Shown: piece after piece, positions 35,860 to 46,162 of the stretch
Position numbering within the stretch: the first letter of the stretch is position 1
How the letters are laid out: each line of letters starts with the position of its first letter
NCBI RefSeq assembly: GCF_009602425.1
Contig: NW_022259725.1
Span: 323,767 to 387,766, forward strand
DNA length: 64,000 bases
Origin: Actinia tenebrosa
Taxonomy: Eukaryota > Cnidaria > Anthozoa > Actiniaria > Actiniidae
Direction: 5' to 3'
Position numbers and translations under genes: made by a program
Notes under the pieces: generated by a model
Seen by the model: the letters and a program-made list of their open reading frames with translations, nothing else
Told to the model about the DNA's origin: nothing
The model's database searches: none

Positions 35860-38800
35860 NNNNNNNNNNTATATATATATATTGAGTCGTTTAAACAAGG
35901 TTTTTCCTTGTGCTACGTGCTCTTGGCTGGTCTTAAAATCTAATTTCTAATTGAAGGTACAAGTTTGATGTAGTTGTTTACATTTTGCGGTTGCAGTATC
36001 ATCATGTCTTCCGTGTAAGAGCGATATCATTTTCGATCCTACTGACTTTATCGCGATAACAATATTTTTAATATCCCCATAGAATGCCTGCGTGACGTCT
36101 ACAGCCGTTTTCAAATTCAAACAGTGTAGTTTCCACCCAATTTCATCGGCGAATTTACTTAACATAAGCTAATAACTGTAACTACTCATTAATTCACTCG
36201 TTTTGTTCACGTTCTAAGCCTCCTATCACTCAATTATGCCTCACTTTCACTTTAATATTAATAGTTCTCTATTCAATTGTATAATTCTTTTGTTGGGAGC
36301 ATGCTGCTAACAATATTTCTGCCCTTGTTTTCCTGCTAGTATTAATTAATGTTGTTGTTTTGTATTTCAGCTTAGAACATGTAAGACGCTTGGAAAGGTG
36401 TCGATTGAGGAAGGTGGGTTTATTAAGTGTTTGTTTTCTGTAGTACAATAGTTATATTCTTAAGAAATGAGGGCTTTGAAGCACTGTGAATTGTTAACGC
36501 GCATAGAAATAAGTTAAAGTCAACAAGACGCGTACAATGTAAACGTTTTATTGTTACCGAGGCCCAATCCTTCTAGTCAAAGCATTCCGCGTTAGTTGAA
36601 CACGGAGGGGGACTGAGACGAGGTTTGACAGCGGGAAAATTATACGGCATACATTCATAGCTGTTTTGTAGGCTTTTCCAGTTTTACCGTAATCTTTGCA
36701 AAGTTCTTTGATCTAAATGAATGAGCTCTTTTTGTATGAACCAGTGCTAAACGTACGGTAATAACTTACCGCACGTACACATGATATTAATGGCTTCCAA
36801 TTGTTTTCAAATACTTATTCAACCCCATAAGAATGTATATATCACCCATAATACACCATGATCACTTTGTCCTATCCGCATCCCCTTTCTATATTTAATT
36901 TTTCTCGAAGTAAGAAACAAAGTAATACTATTTTATAAAATTTAATATTTTATAAAACTGTTTTCCTTTCGTTCGCTCTTTCGTTCGTTCTTTTGTTCAT
37001 TCGTTCGGTCGTTCGGTCGGTCGTTCGTTCGTTCGATTGTTTGTTGGTTTGTTTGTTTGTCGTTCGTTCGTTCGTTCGTACGTTCTTTTGTTCATTCGTT
37101 CGGTCGGTCGTTTGATAGTTTGTTGGTTTGTTTGTATGTCGTTCGTTCGTTCGTTCGTACGTTCTTTTGTTCATTCATTCGTTTGGTCGTTCTTCCGTTC
37201 GTTCATTTGTCGTTGAAAAAAACCAGATCATAATGCCCAACTTATATTCAAATCAAAAACGCCGACACACCCAATACAGCACGGCTCGAAACTAGGTGAT
37301 CTGAAAAACAAGTCAACAGTCAAAAGATTTGAAGTGCCATTATTTATGGGTCGGAAACTATTCATTATATTTCAATATGACATTTCAACTAGGAGGTCTC
37401 TTACGATACTCACAATAAACAGTTTCTGTTTCGATAGACATACAGATGTTACTCAGAGTTTTTTAAATTTTGGTCGTTTCGTGGTGCTAAAACAATTTAG
37501 CTTTACCAAGGCATGATTTCGTCATCTATCTTATTCATAGTACTTTGACTTTTTGTTTTCTTGGGGTTTTCTATTTGTTTGTTTGTTTCTTTTTTGTTTG
37601 TTTGTTTTTTAACGCAGGGGCGTTTTTATTCGTTACAAAATGAAACTAATTTACTGTTATGTTGTGGGTTTCTTTTGCAGATAAAGAACTTCTGAATGGC
37701 CTACTCTACGTAGACATACAAAATGGAAAAGGATTTCACAGAAGTGGTTCGTAAATTTCAAAACGCCTTTCGTAAATTTTAATTTGTTTCTTAATTTTTC
37801 TTTTTTTCTCTTGGTTCCTATTCTTGTAATACTGCAAGGAAGGTGCGCTTTTCTTCCTGGGGGATGGGGCTGGGGCTTCAGAGGGAGAGCCTTTTTAAAA
37901 AGTTTAATGCAAATCCGCCAGTCCTTACCAATAAAAACGTCAAATAATACGTGCATGTTGATCCATGGTGTTTTTAGACTTGTACTGCGTATTAGAGGTA
38001 GATCACTATGGACAGTTTGTACGGAAAGCCAAGACAAAGCTATGTAAAGCTACCGGTGATCCCGTGTGGAATCAGGTACACTTTCTCTTCCTTTGCCTAT
38101 CTTTTTCTGCCTTATCTTTTTTTTTTCTATTTTTTCTTTCCATGCAATATATCCCTTTCTTTTTTTTTTTCTTTTTTCCTTTTTTCCATTCCCTTCCTTC
38201 ATCATTCCGTTCCTTTCCCGCCTCCTCTACTGCCTTAACATTTTATATTTTCTTTCCATTCGATTACTTTCTTTTCATTCGTCAACTTCAATTCTCTTTG
38301 CCATATCTCTCTTCCCCTCTTCTCCTACCTTGTGCGAGATTACTCTTCATACCTACTAGTTACCCTGTGTTAAACCATGCATGTCTTGCATTTACGTGTT
38401 TATTCAAACTAAAAGCACCTATTTATTGACTTTCCCAGGATTTTGATATCGAAGTAGAAGGAAGCAAAGAGTTAAGACTACACGTGTTTGGTAAAAGTCG
38501 ATACGCGCTCATGAGCGATGAGGAGTGTGGTCATGGTAAAATAATGGTAAGATATTACGACACTTATATTCTATCGCTTCTCCAAACTCTGTGTACGTAC
38601 ATTTCCTTGTACAACCAATCTCGTACCCAGAGCCCTTATTTCTTACTGCGCATGCTCGATAAAAATATTATTTTGACGAGCATGCGCAGTAAGTAATAAG
38701 TGCTCAGGGTACGAGATTGACTGTGTATTAATTAGTCAAAGACTGACGTTTATCTTATCATTCTCATTTTCCATATTTTCATTTCTTCGTATTTCAGTTA

Positions 38801-41366
38801 ACACGTGAGAATTTGACCGACCAAAAAAAGCGGACCATCACCATCGCTCTTGATAAACAGGTAACAACATTGTGCTATATCATATTAATCTATATGATAT
38901 ATGTTCTAATGCTTTGTCACGTTGTCACGCAATGTTTAGGGGGCGATCACGCTTTCTATCCAGTATTCAAAAACGTTACAAGGCATCCAAAGAAAGAAGT
39001 CCGTCAGTGATTCTGGTGTGTTTGGTGTGGATATTGATGCTGTTACGAGGTAATTCTTGAAACTATACAACTAGACTGTCCCTGTATTTCCCTTGGCCAC
39101 TGTTCCCATTTCAGACCACGTGTCATTCCTAGTCATTCCCTATTACTGGTTAAATGAATTCAGAATTAAATGGGATGGGAGGTGGGTTGTCGGGAGGACG
39201 GATTTCGGGAGAAGGAGGAGGAACAATAGAGGATGATAGTGTCGCCAATATTCTAGATTTTGTGTCACTGAAGGAATTTCTCGTAAACATATTGTTGTAA
39301 TTTTGTACGTTTTTTTTATTTTGTTAGTCGTGAGCAATGCGACATTCCTCTGATAGTCATTGGTTGCGTACGAGAAGTTGAAAAGAGAGGAACCGATGAA
39401 GTAGGTATCTACCGGCTGTCTGGTGCATCCTCTGATGTCAGACGACTTAAAGACGCATTTAACGAAAGTAAGTATCGGCGATAAACGTTAATTCAAAATT
39501 TCATGATACCATGATTGAAACAACCTCTGAGCTGATCTAACTAAGGGCCACGGCTAACTCATGAATTGAATTGGAATTTAGCGTGTTCGGTTTTGCGGAG
39601 GTAAAAACTGGAAAACCTGGAGCAAACCTCTTACATCAAGGGGGAGTCCTATAACACACTCTACTCACATGTGATGTGATGCCAAGCTAATGAAGGAACC
39701 GAACCAGAGACCCTAGAGATGAGAAGCGAGTCACTTCCACTACACCACCCTTGATTCGCAGTCGTATTTTAACTTAAGATCTATATCATGACTGTAATAT
39801 AAACTAACGTTTGGATGTTTCCATGGTTGCAGACAGCCAGAGTGCACTAGTTCAGTTACCAGACGCTGATATACATGCCGTATCTGGATTGCTCAAGTCA
39901 TACCTACGAGAACTACCCGAACCATTATTCACTGATCATCTGTACAGCTCTTTCGTGGATGCTTACGGTAAGAAGTACAGTCTGTCGTTCTTAAAGCAGA
40001 TTTGATAGGATTGTAATGAAGTATTTACCATCGAGACAGATGACTTTCAAAACTTATCATGGATGGAAAATACAAAAGAAAGTAGCCACCACTTGGACAG
40101 TTGTCCGGCTTTTATAAAAGGTGTTCCTTTTTTTATTATTATTATTTACTAGTGTAAAAAAGGAAAAAATTACGAGGGGGAAAAATGGTTCTGGAGGTAA
40201 AAAGTGGTGCGGATAAAACCGGACTAGCTACGGCCCTGTACCATTTGTGCCATTTCTTTTGTATTTTTGCCGTAAGCCATGTATCCAAGATAACTTTGAA
40301 AGGAGTGCCGTGCCGTGTCCCATGCAGCCTTCTTCTGATTGGATAAGCATAAATTTGGCGAACTGCGATTGGTTCAACGCAGAGAGGTTCAACGGATGTC
40401 GTCAACTTCGGTTCCATGACCGTGCGTGTGTCACACACGTAAAATATCAACTCTGTCATGAGTTTAACTTAACCTGTAGTACGCACGGCAATTCTATCAA
40501 GTTTGAGGAAATGAAATCTCGGTCTTAAAAGTCTCGTATTCAGTTCTTGCTTCGGTTAATATCTAGGAATGTCCGACAAGGAAGAAAAGAAGAAGCGAAT
40601 GCTGGAGCTGCTGGATTCATTACCTAAACCCAACCGACTAACTGCAGTTTACCTGTTTGAACATTTGAGAAGGTAAGTTGATTTAAATATAATCGAATTT
40701 TCTTCAAATGAAATTCTGCATTTTTATTCCTTTAACACCTCCCTACTTCAAGGGTACCTTTACAAAACTCTCAGTAACGCGTAGTTACTTTTTGAAAATT
40801 CTTGTCTTTGTCCAAGTATTTTGTCGTCCGCCTTGCAGTTTGCTCCATTTCGTAAGAAATGGGCTTCTAAATTGCACTTCGATCTTGCGTCAACGGGCAC
40901 TCAAGTAGACTTGGGATACTGAGCGAGCACTCAGCTCTTGCCCTTCATTTTGTCTGTCAAGCTCAAGGGAATCTTGCAAACAAAAAAGCTATCCTTGGTT
41001 TGAATAAAGGGGCAAATTTCCCCCTAAAGCTTATTAATTTACAGGTTGTTCGTTCATGGCTGCACATTTTTAAAATGGTATCATCTATTTGTTAACAGAA
41101 TTGGGAGTTGTAGTGATATCAATAAAATGGGACTTAACAACCTAGCTACTGTTTTTGGACCTAACGTATTACGTCCCTCACTAAAGAACAGCAGTCCTAT
41201 GGACCTTTCACAAGGGACCCTGAACGTGATGTCCCAAGTAGGAATATTTCTTTTCTTTCTGAAATCAGACTCGGAAAGAACGATGCTACCGGACGATCCT
41301 CAACTTAGAAATAGACTAGACCCTAATTGGTCTGCCGCAGACGATAGAAGGGACAGATTGATATAA
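23065..41366 (+). CDS. BCR/ABR-family RhoGEF-RhoGAP, 26 exons
   Basis: Exons: 23065-23103, 23423-25190, 26495-26700, 27059-27175, 27557-27742, 28352-28459, 29343-29438, 29990-30106, 30597-30660, 31082-31157, 31500-31573, 32233-32372, 32675-32737, 32917-32982, 33651-33732, 34287-34351, 36371-36413, 37681-37746, 37978-38075, 38439-38546, 38798-38860, 38940-39049, 39328-39467, 39833-39967, 40567-40672, 41099-41366 (TAA). Frame intact, 1467 residues. Domains: Bcr-type N-terminal oligomerisation helix ([20 protein letters not shown], about 28-85); a long acidic disordered region with [11 protein letters not shown] (about 688-880, [15 protein letters not shown]); PH (about 889-1067); C2 (about 1104-1215, [20 protein letters not shown]); RhoGAP (about 1255-1445) with the arginine finger R1281 in GIYRLSG. 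Order and motifs match human BCR and ABR, which switch Rho GTPases on (DH) and Rac off (GAP). No BCR kinase-like motif was recognised. One N in exon 2 (24777) leaves the frame open. Confidence 0.95.
26788..27010 (+). repeat. (ATCC)n microsatellite
   Basis: A long ATCC run with occasional ACCC in BCR/ABR intron 3. It produces Ser-Ile-His-Pro repeats in the reading frames, which are not coding. Confidence 0.9.
27885..28010 (+). repeat. tRNA-derived SINE, copy 5 (partial)
   Basis: TTTTTCTCCGGGTTTCTCAG and TTTTCCTCCGTCCACAAAAA, then TCAATATTCC, match the SINE body. The tRNA head is degraded. It lies in a BCR/ABR intron. Confidence 0.5.
28531..29043. mobile_element. 513-bp TIR element with internal CTGGAACAGGGTAT tandem
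   Basis: Ends are inverted repeats (TGTGTGGTTCCAGAAAATAT at 28531; GGTATTTTCTGGAACTACAC ending about 29042). Inside, CTGGAACAGGGTAT recurs six or seven times at irregular spacing of about 25-40 bp, with GCGAT words between, flanked by G and C homopolymers. It lies in a BCR/ABR intron, with no coding capacity. Confidence 0.7.
30195..30344 (+). repeat. 75-bp tandem duplication
   Basis: GAGACCCTTGGAACTGTGAT through GCATTGGCTATTGATATT occurs at 30195-30269 and 30270-30344 with only a few differences, in a BCR/ABR intron. Confidence 0.85.
31741..31870 (+). repeat. GAT-rich minisatellite with alternating 30/27-bp units
   Basis: GAGAACGATAAT recurs at 31741, 31771, 31798, 31828 and 31855, spacings 30, 27, 30, 27, filled with GAT triplets. 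It lies inside a wider ATG/GAT tract (about 31650-31960) in a BCR/ABR intron. Open frames on both strands are artefacts. Confidence 0.85.
32398..32514. mobile_element. Short MITE, ends TAGACTGCGAGCAGTC
   Basis: A 117-bp element: TAGACTGCGAGCAGTCCCAC followed by TTTTCCCTC is mirrored by GAGGGAAAAGTGAGACTGCT followed by CGCAGTCTA, arms about 29 bp. It begins 25 bp after the donor of BCR/ABR exon 32233-32372. Confidence 0.75.
33251..33457. mobile_element. Nonautonomous element rich in ATCCGCAAA, one end GTGTGGACGGGGCC
   Basis: Repeated TTGCGGATAC / GTATCCGCAA words in both orientations and the terminus CGTGTGGACGGGGCCTAAA. The expected mirror terminus is absent on the left, so this copy is probably 5' truncated. 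Confidence 0.55.
34805..34957 (+). CDS. Putative alternative first exon of BCR/ABR (short isoform)
   Basis: An ATG-initiated 51-codon exon (starts [20 protein letters not shown], ends TFTNSRE) with a strong donor (GAG|gtgagt) in phase 0. It sits in the 2-kb intron between exons 34287-34351 and 36371-36413; the downstream acceptor is also phase 0. Splicing to it would add a basic Ser/Arg-rich leader directly to the C2-RhoGAP half, dropping oligomerisation, DH and PH domains. No acceptor directly precedes it, which favours a first exon over a cassette. An inverted CCAAT word (ATTGGCTGGG) lies near 34591. This is inference only; the codon stretch could be chance. Confidence 0.4.
35821..35881. 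repeat. (CT)n - gap - (TA)n
   Basis: A CT run of about 39 bp, nine Ns, then TATATATATATA. It is a dinucleotide repeat junction the assembly could not cross, in a BCR/ABR intron. Confidence 0.85.
36960..37212 (-). repeat. (GTTC)n with higher-order units
   Basis: GTTC tetramers with a repeated block (CGTTCGTACGTTCTTTTGTT, then CATTCGTTCGG and TTTGTTGGTTTGTTTGT) of roughly 70 bp, present about three times. It lies in a BCR/ABR intron. Confidence 0.8.
38616..38719. mobile_element. 104-bp foldback element with TGCGCATGC arms
   Basis: CAATCTCGTACCCAGAGC and CTTACTGCGCATGCTCG on the left are mirrored by CGAGCATGCGCAGTAAG and GCTCAGGGTACGAGATTG on the right; the loop is about 18 bp. Each arm carries an NRF-1-like half palindrome. 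It lies in a BCR/ABR intron. Confidence 0.75.
39517..39757 (-). repeat. tRNA-derived SINE, copy 6 (near full length)
   Basis: On the minus strand: GGGTGGTGTAGTGGAAGTGA (A-box region), GGTTCGGTTCC (B box), body with TTTTTACCTCCGCAAAACCG, tail ending CAGAGGTTGTTTCAA. It is co-terminal with the copy at 2690. It lies in a BCR/ABR intron. Confidence 0.65.
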
Positions 41367-41700
41367 ATGCTGTCCTTTTCTACGGATTCAGTGCTGACGG
41401 GATCCCTGTGTTCGTCTTAGTTTTGCTAGACATAATCTTCAATAATTTTTGATACGATACCTCTTTTTAACCCTCGAAAAGTACGGCTCACTTGGAGAAT
41501 GTGGCTGAACAGAATTCAGTATATTGTGAAAGAATTTGCCAACCAGAACGTTGAGTTCTTAGTGTGACTCATTGCGTCGTGGTTTACGTAGCTCGGCGAA
41601 GCTACAATATAAAGAATTTTAAAGAAAAAGGGTAGTCTTGAGCGTACCTAGAGTAAAAATCGATGGAATAGTTAACTCGCCCGACATAAAAATATCCAAC

Positions 41701-41826
41701 ATGGCGGAGATGATGTCACACCATACTATGCGATCTTTTAAAATGACGGCGATGACGTCATACCATACCAAGAAAACTTTCATAATGGCGGGGATGACGT
41801 CACATACTTTTCTAATTTTCATTCTA
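41701..41826 (+). repeat. Three 41-bp units with ATGGCGG and TGACGTCA words
   Basis: ATGGCGGAGATGATGTCACA (41701), ATGACGGCGATGACGTCATA (41743) and ATGGCGGGGATGACGTCACA (41784) repeat at spacings of 42 and 41 bp. Each couples a YY1-like ATGGCGG with a CRE/ATF-like TGACGTCA. The block lies about 330 bp past the BCR/ABR stop. Confidence 0.7.
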
Positions 41827-43219
41827 CCCAATCTAGACCATAATACACCTTGTTTTTTTGGAAAAGGACCTACGTAATAATGTGCTATTTTTGGGCACTC
41901 AACACTTTAAAAAATGTTTTTAGATGTATCATTTTGCAAGATGCAAATTACTTAGCAAAATTAATTTTCTTAAAATAGTCGTTTCAGCCTTGGTTATAAG
42001 AGCAGCATCATTACGGAAATTGCCCACGAGATTAATTAGTTCATAAAAGTAAACCAAGATTCGCTCTACTTTGATAGCTAGGTTTAGTACGTTACATAAA
42101 GCGGTCTTTGGCCACTGGATTACGCAAATGCATACTGCAGATTTAGTGCAGTCAAACAACGTCTTTACATCTCCACTAGTACACTATTCATTCCTTGCTT
42201 GAATACTCATTTTCATACTTACCGCATCTCGACAACTCCTTTGCACGTAATTAGCCTCATCGTGTTATTCCAAGCACCAGTAATCACTTAATGTTTTCAG
42301 CCAATCAAATTTCATTATTTTGGTGTACCGCTGACCAGAATTTGATTACTTTCCTCAATTCATATTTTTTATGCAAAAAACGTTGCTACGCTGCGAGCAA
42401 CAGCTGTTCGTGTGCGGGCGGACCTTAACTATTAAATAAAATAGTAATTTCAATTATAAACCGATAATTATATTTGATATTCTATGGGAAATGATATGAA
42501 AAGAAGATATTGACGTTTGAATAGCATATTTATAGCTGGTATAAAGAATGCATAGTTCTTCAAAAAGTTGATTTTTAAAGTATACACTTATTTTGATAAA
42601 GTTAGTCACACCTAAAAAGCTACAAAGCTGAGACCGGCAAGGATCATGGGTAGATACATTTACATGTTTCAACCGCTTGATAACTGTTGATGGACTTGAG
42701 ATCTTCTACCAGTTAAAAGTTAACCTCCTCTGAGTATCCTCAACTGCTGCAGTTTGTGTCAAAAAGCTTTACTTGTTGAATATGAAATATTTCCCATGAT
42801 TGTCAGCGATCACAGCTTTCTAGGTTTTAGGTGACTAACTTTATTGGTATATGGTGGTGTTCATAATTTATGAAGAGAGCAACGATAGTTTCTGAGGGGG
42901 GAGGGGAGGAGTGGCACAAAAAAATTACATCTGTCAGGTAAGATAGATCGAAGATTGAGAAGGGGGGGGGGATGATAATTACACACGTTTCCGGCTCTAC
43001 TTGATCAGTTATGAACACTCTCTGACACTTTTATCATCGTTATTTCTTAAAGTTAACAATTTGAAAGCAAAAATCAACACACAAGGTATTTTTATAAATC
43101 TAAGTTTTTCAGAAATCTTTGAACAAATACTATTACCTTGATGAATTATATCCTACCGCCACTTTAGACCATCATGCTTTGCAGGACATGAATCCATTTT
43201 AAAAGTATTTCATCGCTTT

Positions 43220-43286
43220 GTAACCAGTCCCCTATTAGATGTTTTAAACTTAGTGACGTCACTGTGTAGTTCTTGGGACTGGTTAC
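43220..43286. repeat. Inverted repeat around a TGACGTCA palindrome
   Basis: GTAACCAGTCCC (43220) and GGGACTGGTTAC (ending 43286) flank AGTGACGTCACT. The words AGTGACGTCACT and TTCTTGGG recur about 165 bp downstream near 43418-43440. Confidence 0.6.
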
Positions 43287-45231
43287 CAGTCCTTGCTCAT
43301 TCTTCAGAACCAAAATGGCAAAGAGTTTTAAAATATCATGTATCGTTCCTAAGCCTTGTTCCAAGTTAGTGCTTTGATCTTTCAAATAATCAAAATGGCG
43401 GACTATCTAAAAAAAGTGACGTCACTGCAATTTCTTGGGCCGTTTTTAGCTGCCAAATTTAAGAAATACAATACTATTTAGGGATAAAAAAACTAATTAC
43501 AAACTCATTTGGATTACTGTTTTTCACACCCGTTTTGTAAGTTCCAGATGATCGATATAGCGGTGAAAGAACGATGGTATTTGCCTGAAAGCATACTTCT
43601 TTTCCTGCACGGCATGATGGGTAGTGGCAGAACTACTATTTGGTGTAAAATAATCTTTATTTTTAATTTATAGACGTTCTTTAAATGAAATCACAGAAAT
43701 CGTTCATCCAAAAAATATCTTTAAATTCATTGTGACAGCCGGCATATTTGCAATGGAATCAGTTGAATGTAAAATAATAATGGAGTTCTAAATTTTGTAT
43801 GTAAGAAAGAACTTGACGTGTTTTTTGAGTTGATATTAATAAACGTACAAAGAAGGAGGAACGATCCTAGCTTTCGTGTAGAAGGTTCACTCTAGACGAG
43901 CTGTTTTCTGTAGATATTTCTGGGGTACCTTAGAGCCTTCCTTTGAACCTCTCTTTGATTTGTTCCAAATACATTAAAAATACATACAACGCTTAATAAG
44001 CGCAACCTGTCTTACCCAGTCCCTACTCAAATCATTTCCACATATGTTATGTTTAGAGGTCTGGGGGAGATATTATTAGTCATGACTATTTGTTCATTTC
44101 CGACATGTTGGATGACAGTTGAGAATGGACAATTGTAGAACGAGTAATTTACACAAAAACACTTGTCGTTATATTTGTCATCCATCATGGCGGATATGNC
44201 ACGTGTCCTGTTAGCCACGTGACCGCGACACTAAAATATATATATTCGCACGATTCTGACATAATTAAAGAAATTTTGTATTTGTTAAAATTAAAAATAA
44301 GCCTCCCTTTAGACATGAGTTTTTAAGATGCTAATTATATATGACCCCATGCGAATGAAGCTAGGGTCTTCCTAACAAGGGTTACACTACCGGTTAGTTT
44401 TTGATGATATTTAATTTTTAGCGTAAAAAAACTTGTCTAAATAGAGTTGATAAGAATAATACATCAGACAAAGTATAAAATAACTGTAAATCGTAGTTAG
44501 AAAGTTTCAACATATAGCCAATGTCAAAATATTCTAATATCAAACTTAGTTATTCAATTTTATTAAATTTAAATGAATCAGAATATAAATGATTTAATCT
44601 ATTTAATAAAACAAATATGAATGTGTGCCCGATGATTGGTTGATGATATTCCCTCTGCTCTCTCGGGCTTCCTGTGGAACACAAAGGAAAGCCACCAATC
44701 TTTGACCCCGAGTGCTGTCACTCTTACTGCGCATGCTCTATTCAATATTTGGGCTTCACCGAAGATAGGAACAATCAAATCCTGTCATTCAACATGTGTG
44801 CTTTACAGTGTGAACGCAAAATCTCATTTAAGCTTTGGGAAAATAAACAATTCAAAGCACTTCAAATTATTATTTTTACTAAAATTCTCAATAAGTTATT
44901 TTTTTTTTTACAAATCTACAAAATTCATGATTTTCAATAATTTAAAATTTTACATCGTTATTCGTTTGTAATAACTAACCCAAAACGAAAATACTAAATA
45001 AACCATATCTAATAACAAAAAAAATGTATTGGATGGTAAATTCATAATATCCGCAACCCTTCAATATCTCGTGCCCCATTCCTTATTTACAATGTTATTT
45101 ACATCCTCATTTACGATCAAAGAAGCATAGGATATTTATTGTTTTAAAGTTGCAGCTTCCGAAAACGGTTGTATAAGCATCGAATTCAAACTGATGTGTG
45201 TCAAAAATTAATTTTACAATAATTTGCTATA

Positions 45232-45300
45232 AGTGTCGTAACGCAACGCTCACTCGCTAAATAGCTACTTAGTCGAGTGAGCCGGTTGCGTGACGACACT
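45232..45300. repeat. 69-bp GC-rich hairpin
   Basis: AGTGTCGTAACGCAACGCTC, then ACTCG, is mirrored by CGAGTGAGCCGGTTGCGTGA, then CGACACT. The loop is about 20 bp, in an otherwise AT-rich spacer. Confidence 0.7.
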
Positions 45301-45471
45301 AATTCTTCGACTGCACGTTACGTCATCGCGGCCTCTCGGGGGATCGTTGGTGCCATTTAACAAAAGTTTTCTTATTAGCACCCAGGCTGCATAGGAGAAA
45401 TTGTGGCCGGTTAAGAGTGAGTAATAATGGTAATAATCACGGTGTGATTACATGACCGAATACTGACTTTG

Positions 45472-45628
45472 GACCAATCCTAGCCCTCGAGGCTGCAAAT
45501 TATCCAATTACAGACCTGCAGCGTGGCACGGTCACAGTACGGCATTGGTCGACCAATCACAGCCCTCGAGATTGCAAATTATCCAATCACAGACGTGGAG
45601 CATGGCACGGACACAGTACGGCATATCG
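45472..45628 (+). repeat. 79-bp tandem duplication
   Basis: GACCAATCCTAGCCCTCGAG through GCACGGTCACAGTACGGCAT at 45472 repeats at 45551 with roughly a dozen differences. Each unit carries two CCAAT-like words. Confidence 0.8.
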
Positions 45629-45888
45629 GTACCGTTTACAAGTTTTCCAGAGTCACGGAATTTGCTCTACCATCTTAACTAACTATGATAAGTTGGTAAT
45701 GCGTGAGAAGATTGAATGACGTAAAACGCTTGGAATTTGGAACGAAAGGTGTTGCAAATGTGAATGGATGTTTGTCTACAAACTCCATACCATCCAACAT
45801 GTTGACATGTGGTATAATCATATACTCCTAGTATGTCATTACATGATATCACCTTGTTCGTCAAGAACGACTTGAATGCTAAAGGCAC

Positions 45889-45974
45889 CAGCCCCAGGTT
45901 TACAGCCCCAAGTTTACAGCCCCAGGTTTACAGCCCCAGGTTTTTTTACAGCCTCAGGTATACAGCCCCAGGTT
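45889..45974 (+). repeat. 14-bp minisatellite, CAGCCCCAGGTTTA
   Basis: About six imperfect units of CAGCCCCAGGTTTA, one stretched by extra Ts, about 190 bp downstream of the GH63-like stop codon (which lies on the minus strand). Confidence 0.8.
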
Positions 45975-46162
45975 AACTGGCTGCTGCGTCTGATCGGCTA
46001 TCTCTATGTTAATCTTGCGCAAAAAGCAAGAGTATACCAGTGGTAACTTCGTATCAGCAACCATTGAAGTGGATCCTAGGGCTTCTGAACTGGATAGAGT
46101 GGCCTTGTGTGGGTTACACGCTGGCTGGCTGACTAACCGTTTGTGAAGAGGGAGAGATCCAG

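Larger units (their letters stand above)
41367..46162. other. 4.8-kb gene-free spacer, BCR/ABR to GH63-like gene
   Basis: Convergent 3' ends. No exon recognised on either strand. It contains the CRE-like triplet (41701-41826), an inverted repeat at 43220-43286, a hairpin at 45232-45300 and tandem repeats at 45472-45628 and 45889-45974. An AATAAA near 42435 is one possible BCR/ABR polyadenylation signal. Confidence 0.4.

Noticed and set aside
36950-37174. Thr/Asn/Arg-rich minus frame
   Set aside because: GTTC microsatellite.
45889-45974. CRISPR-like short repeats
   Set aside because: Units are contiguous with no spacers, in animal DNA; a minisatellite.
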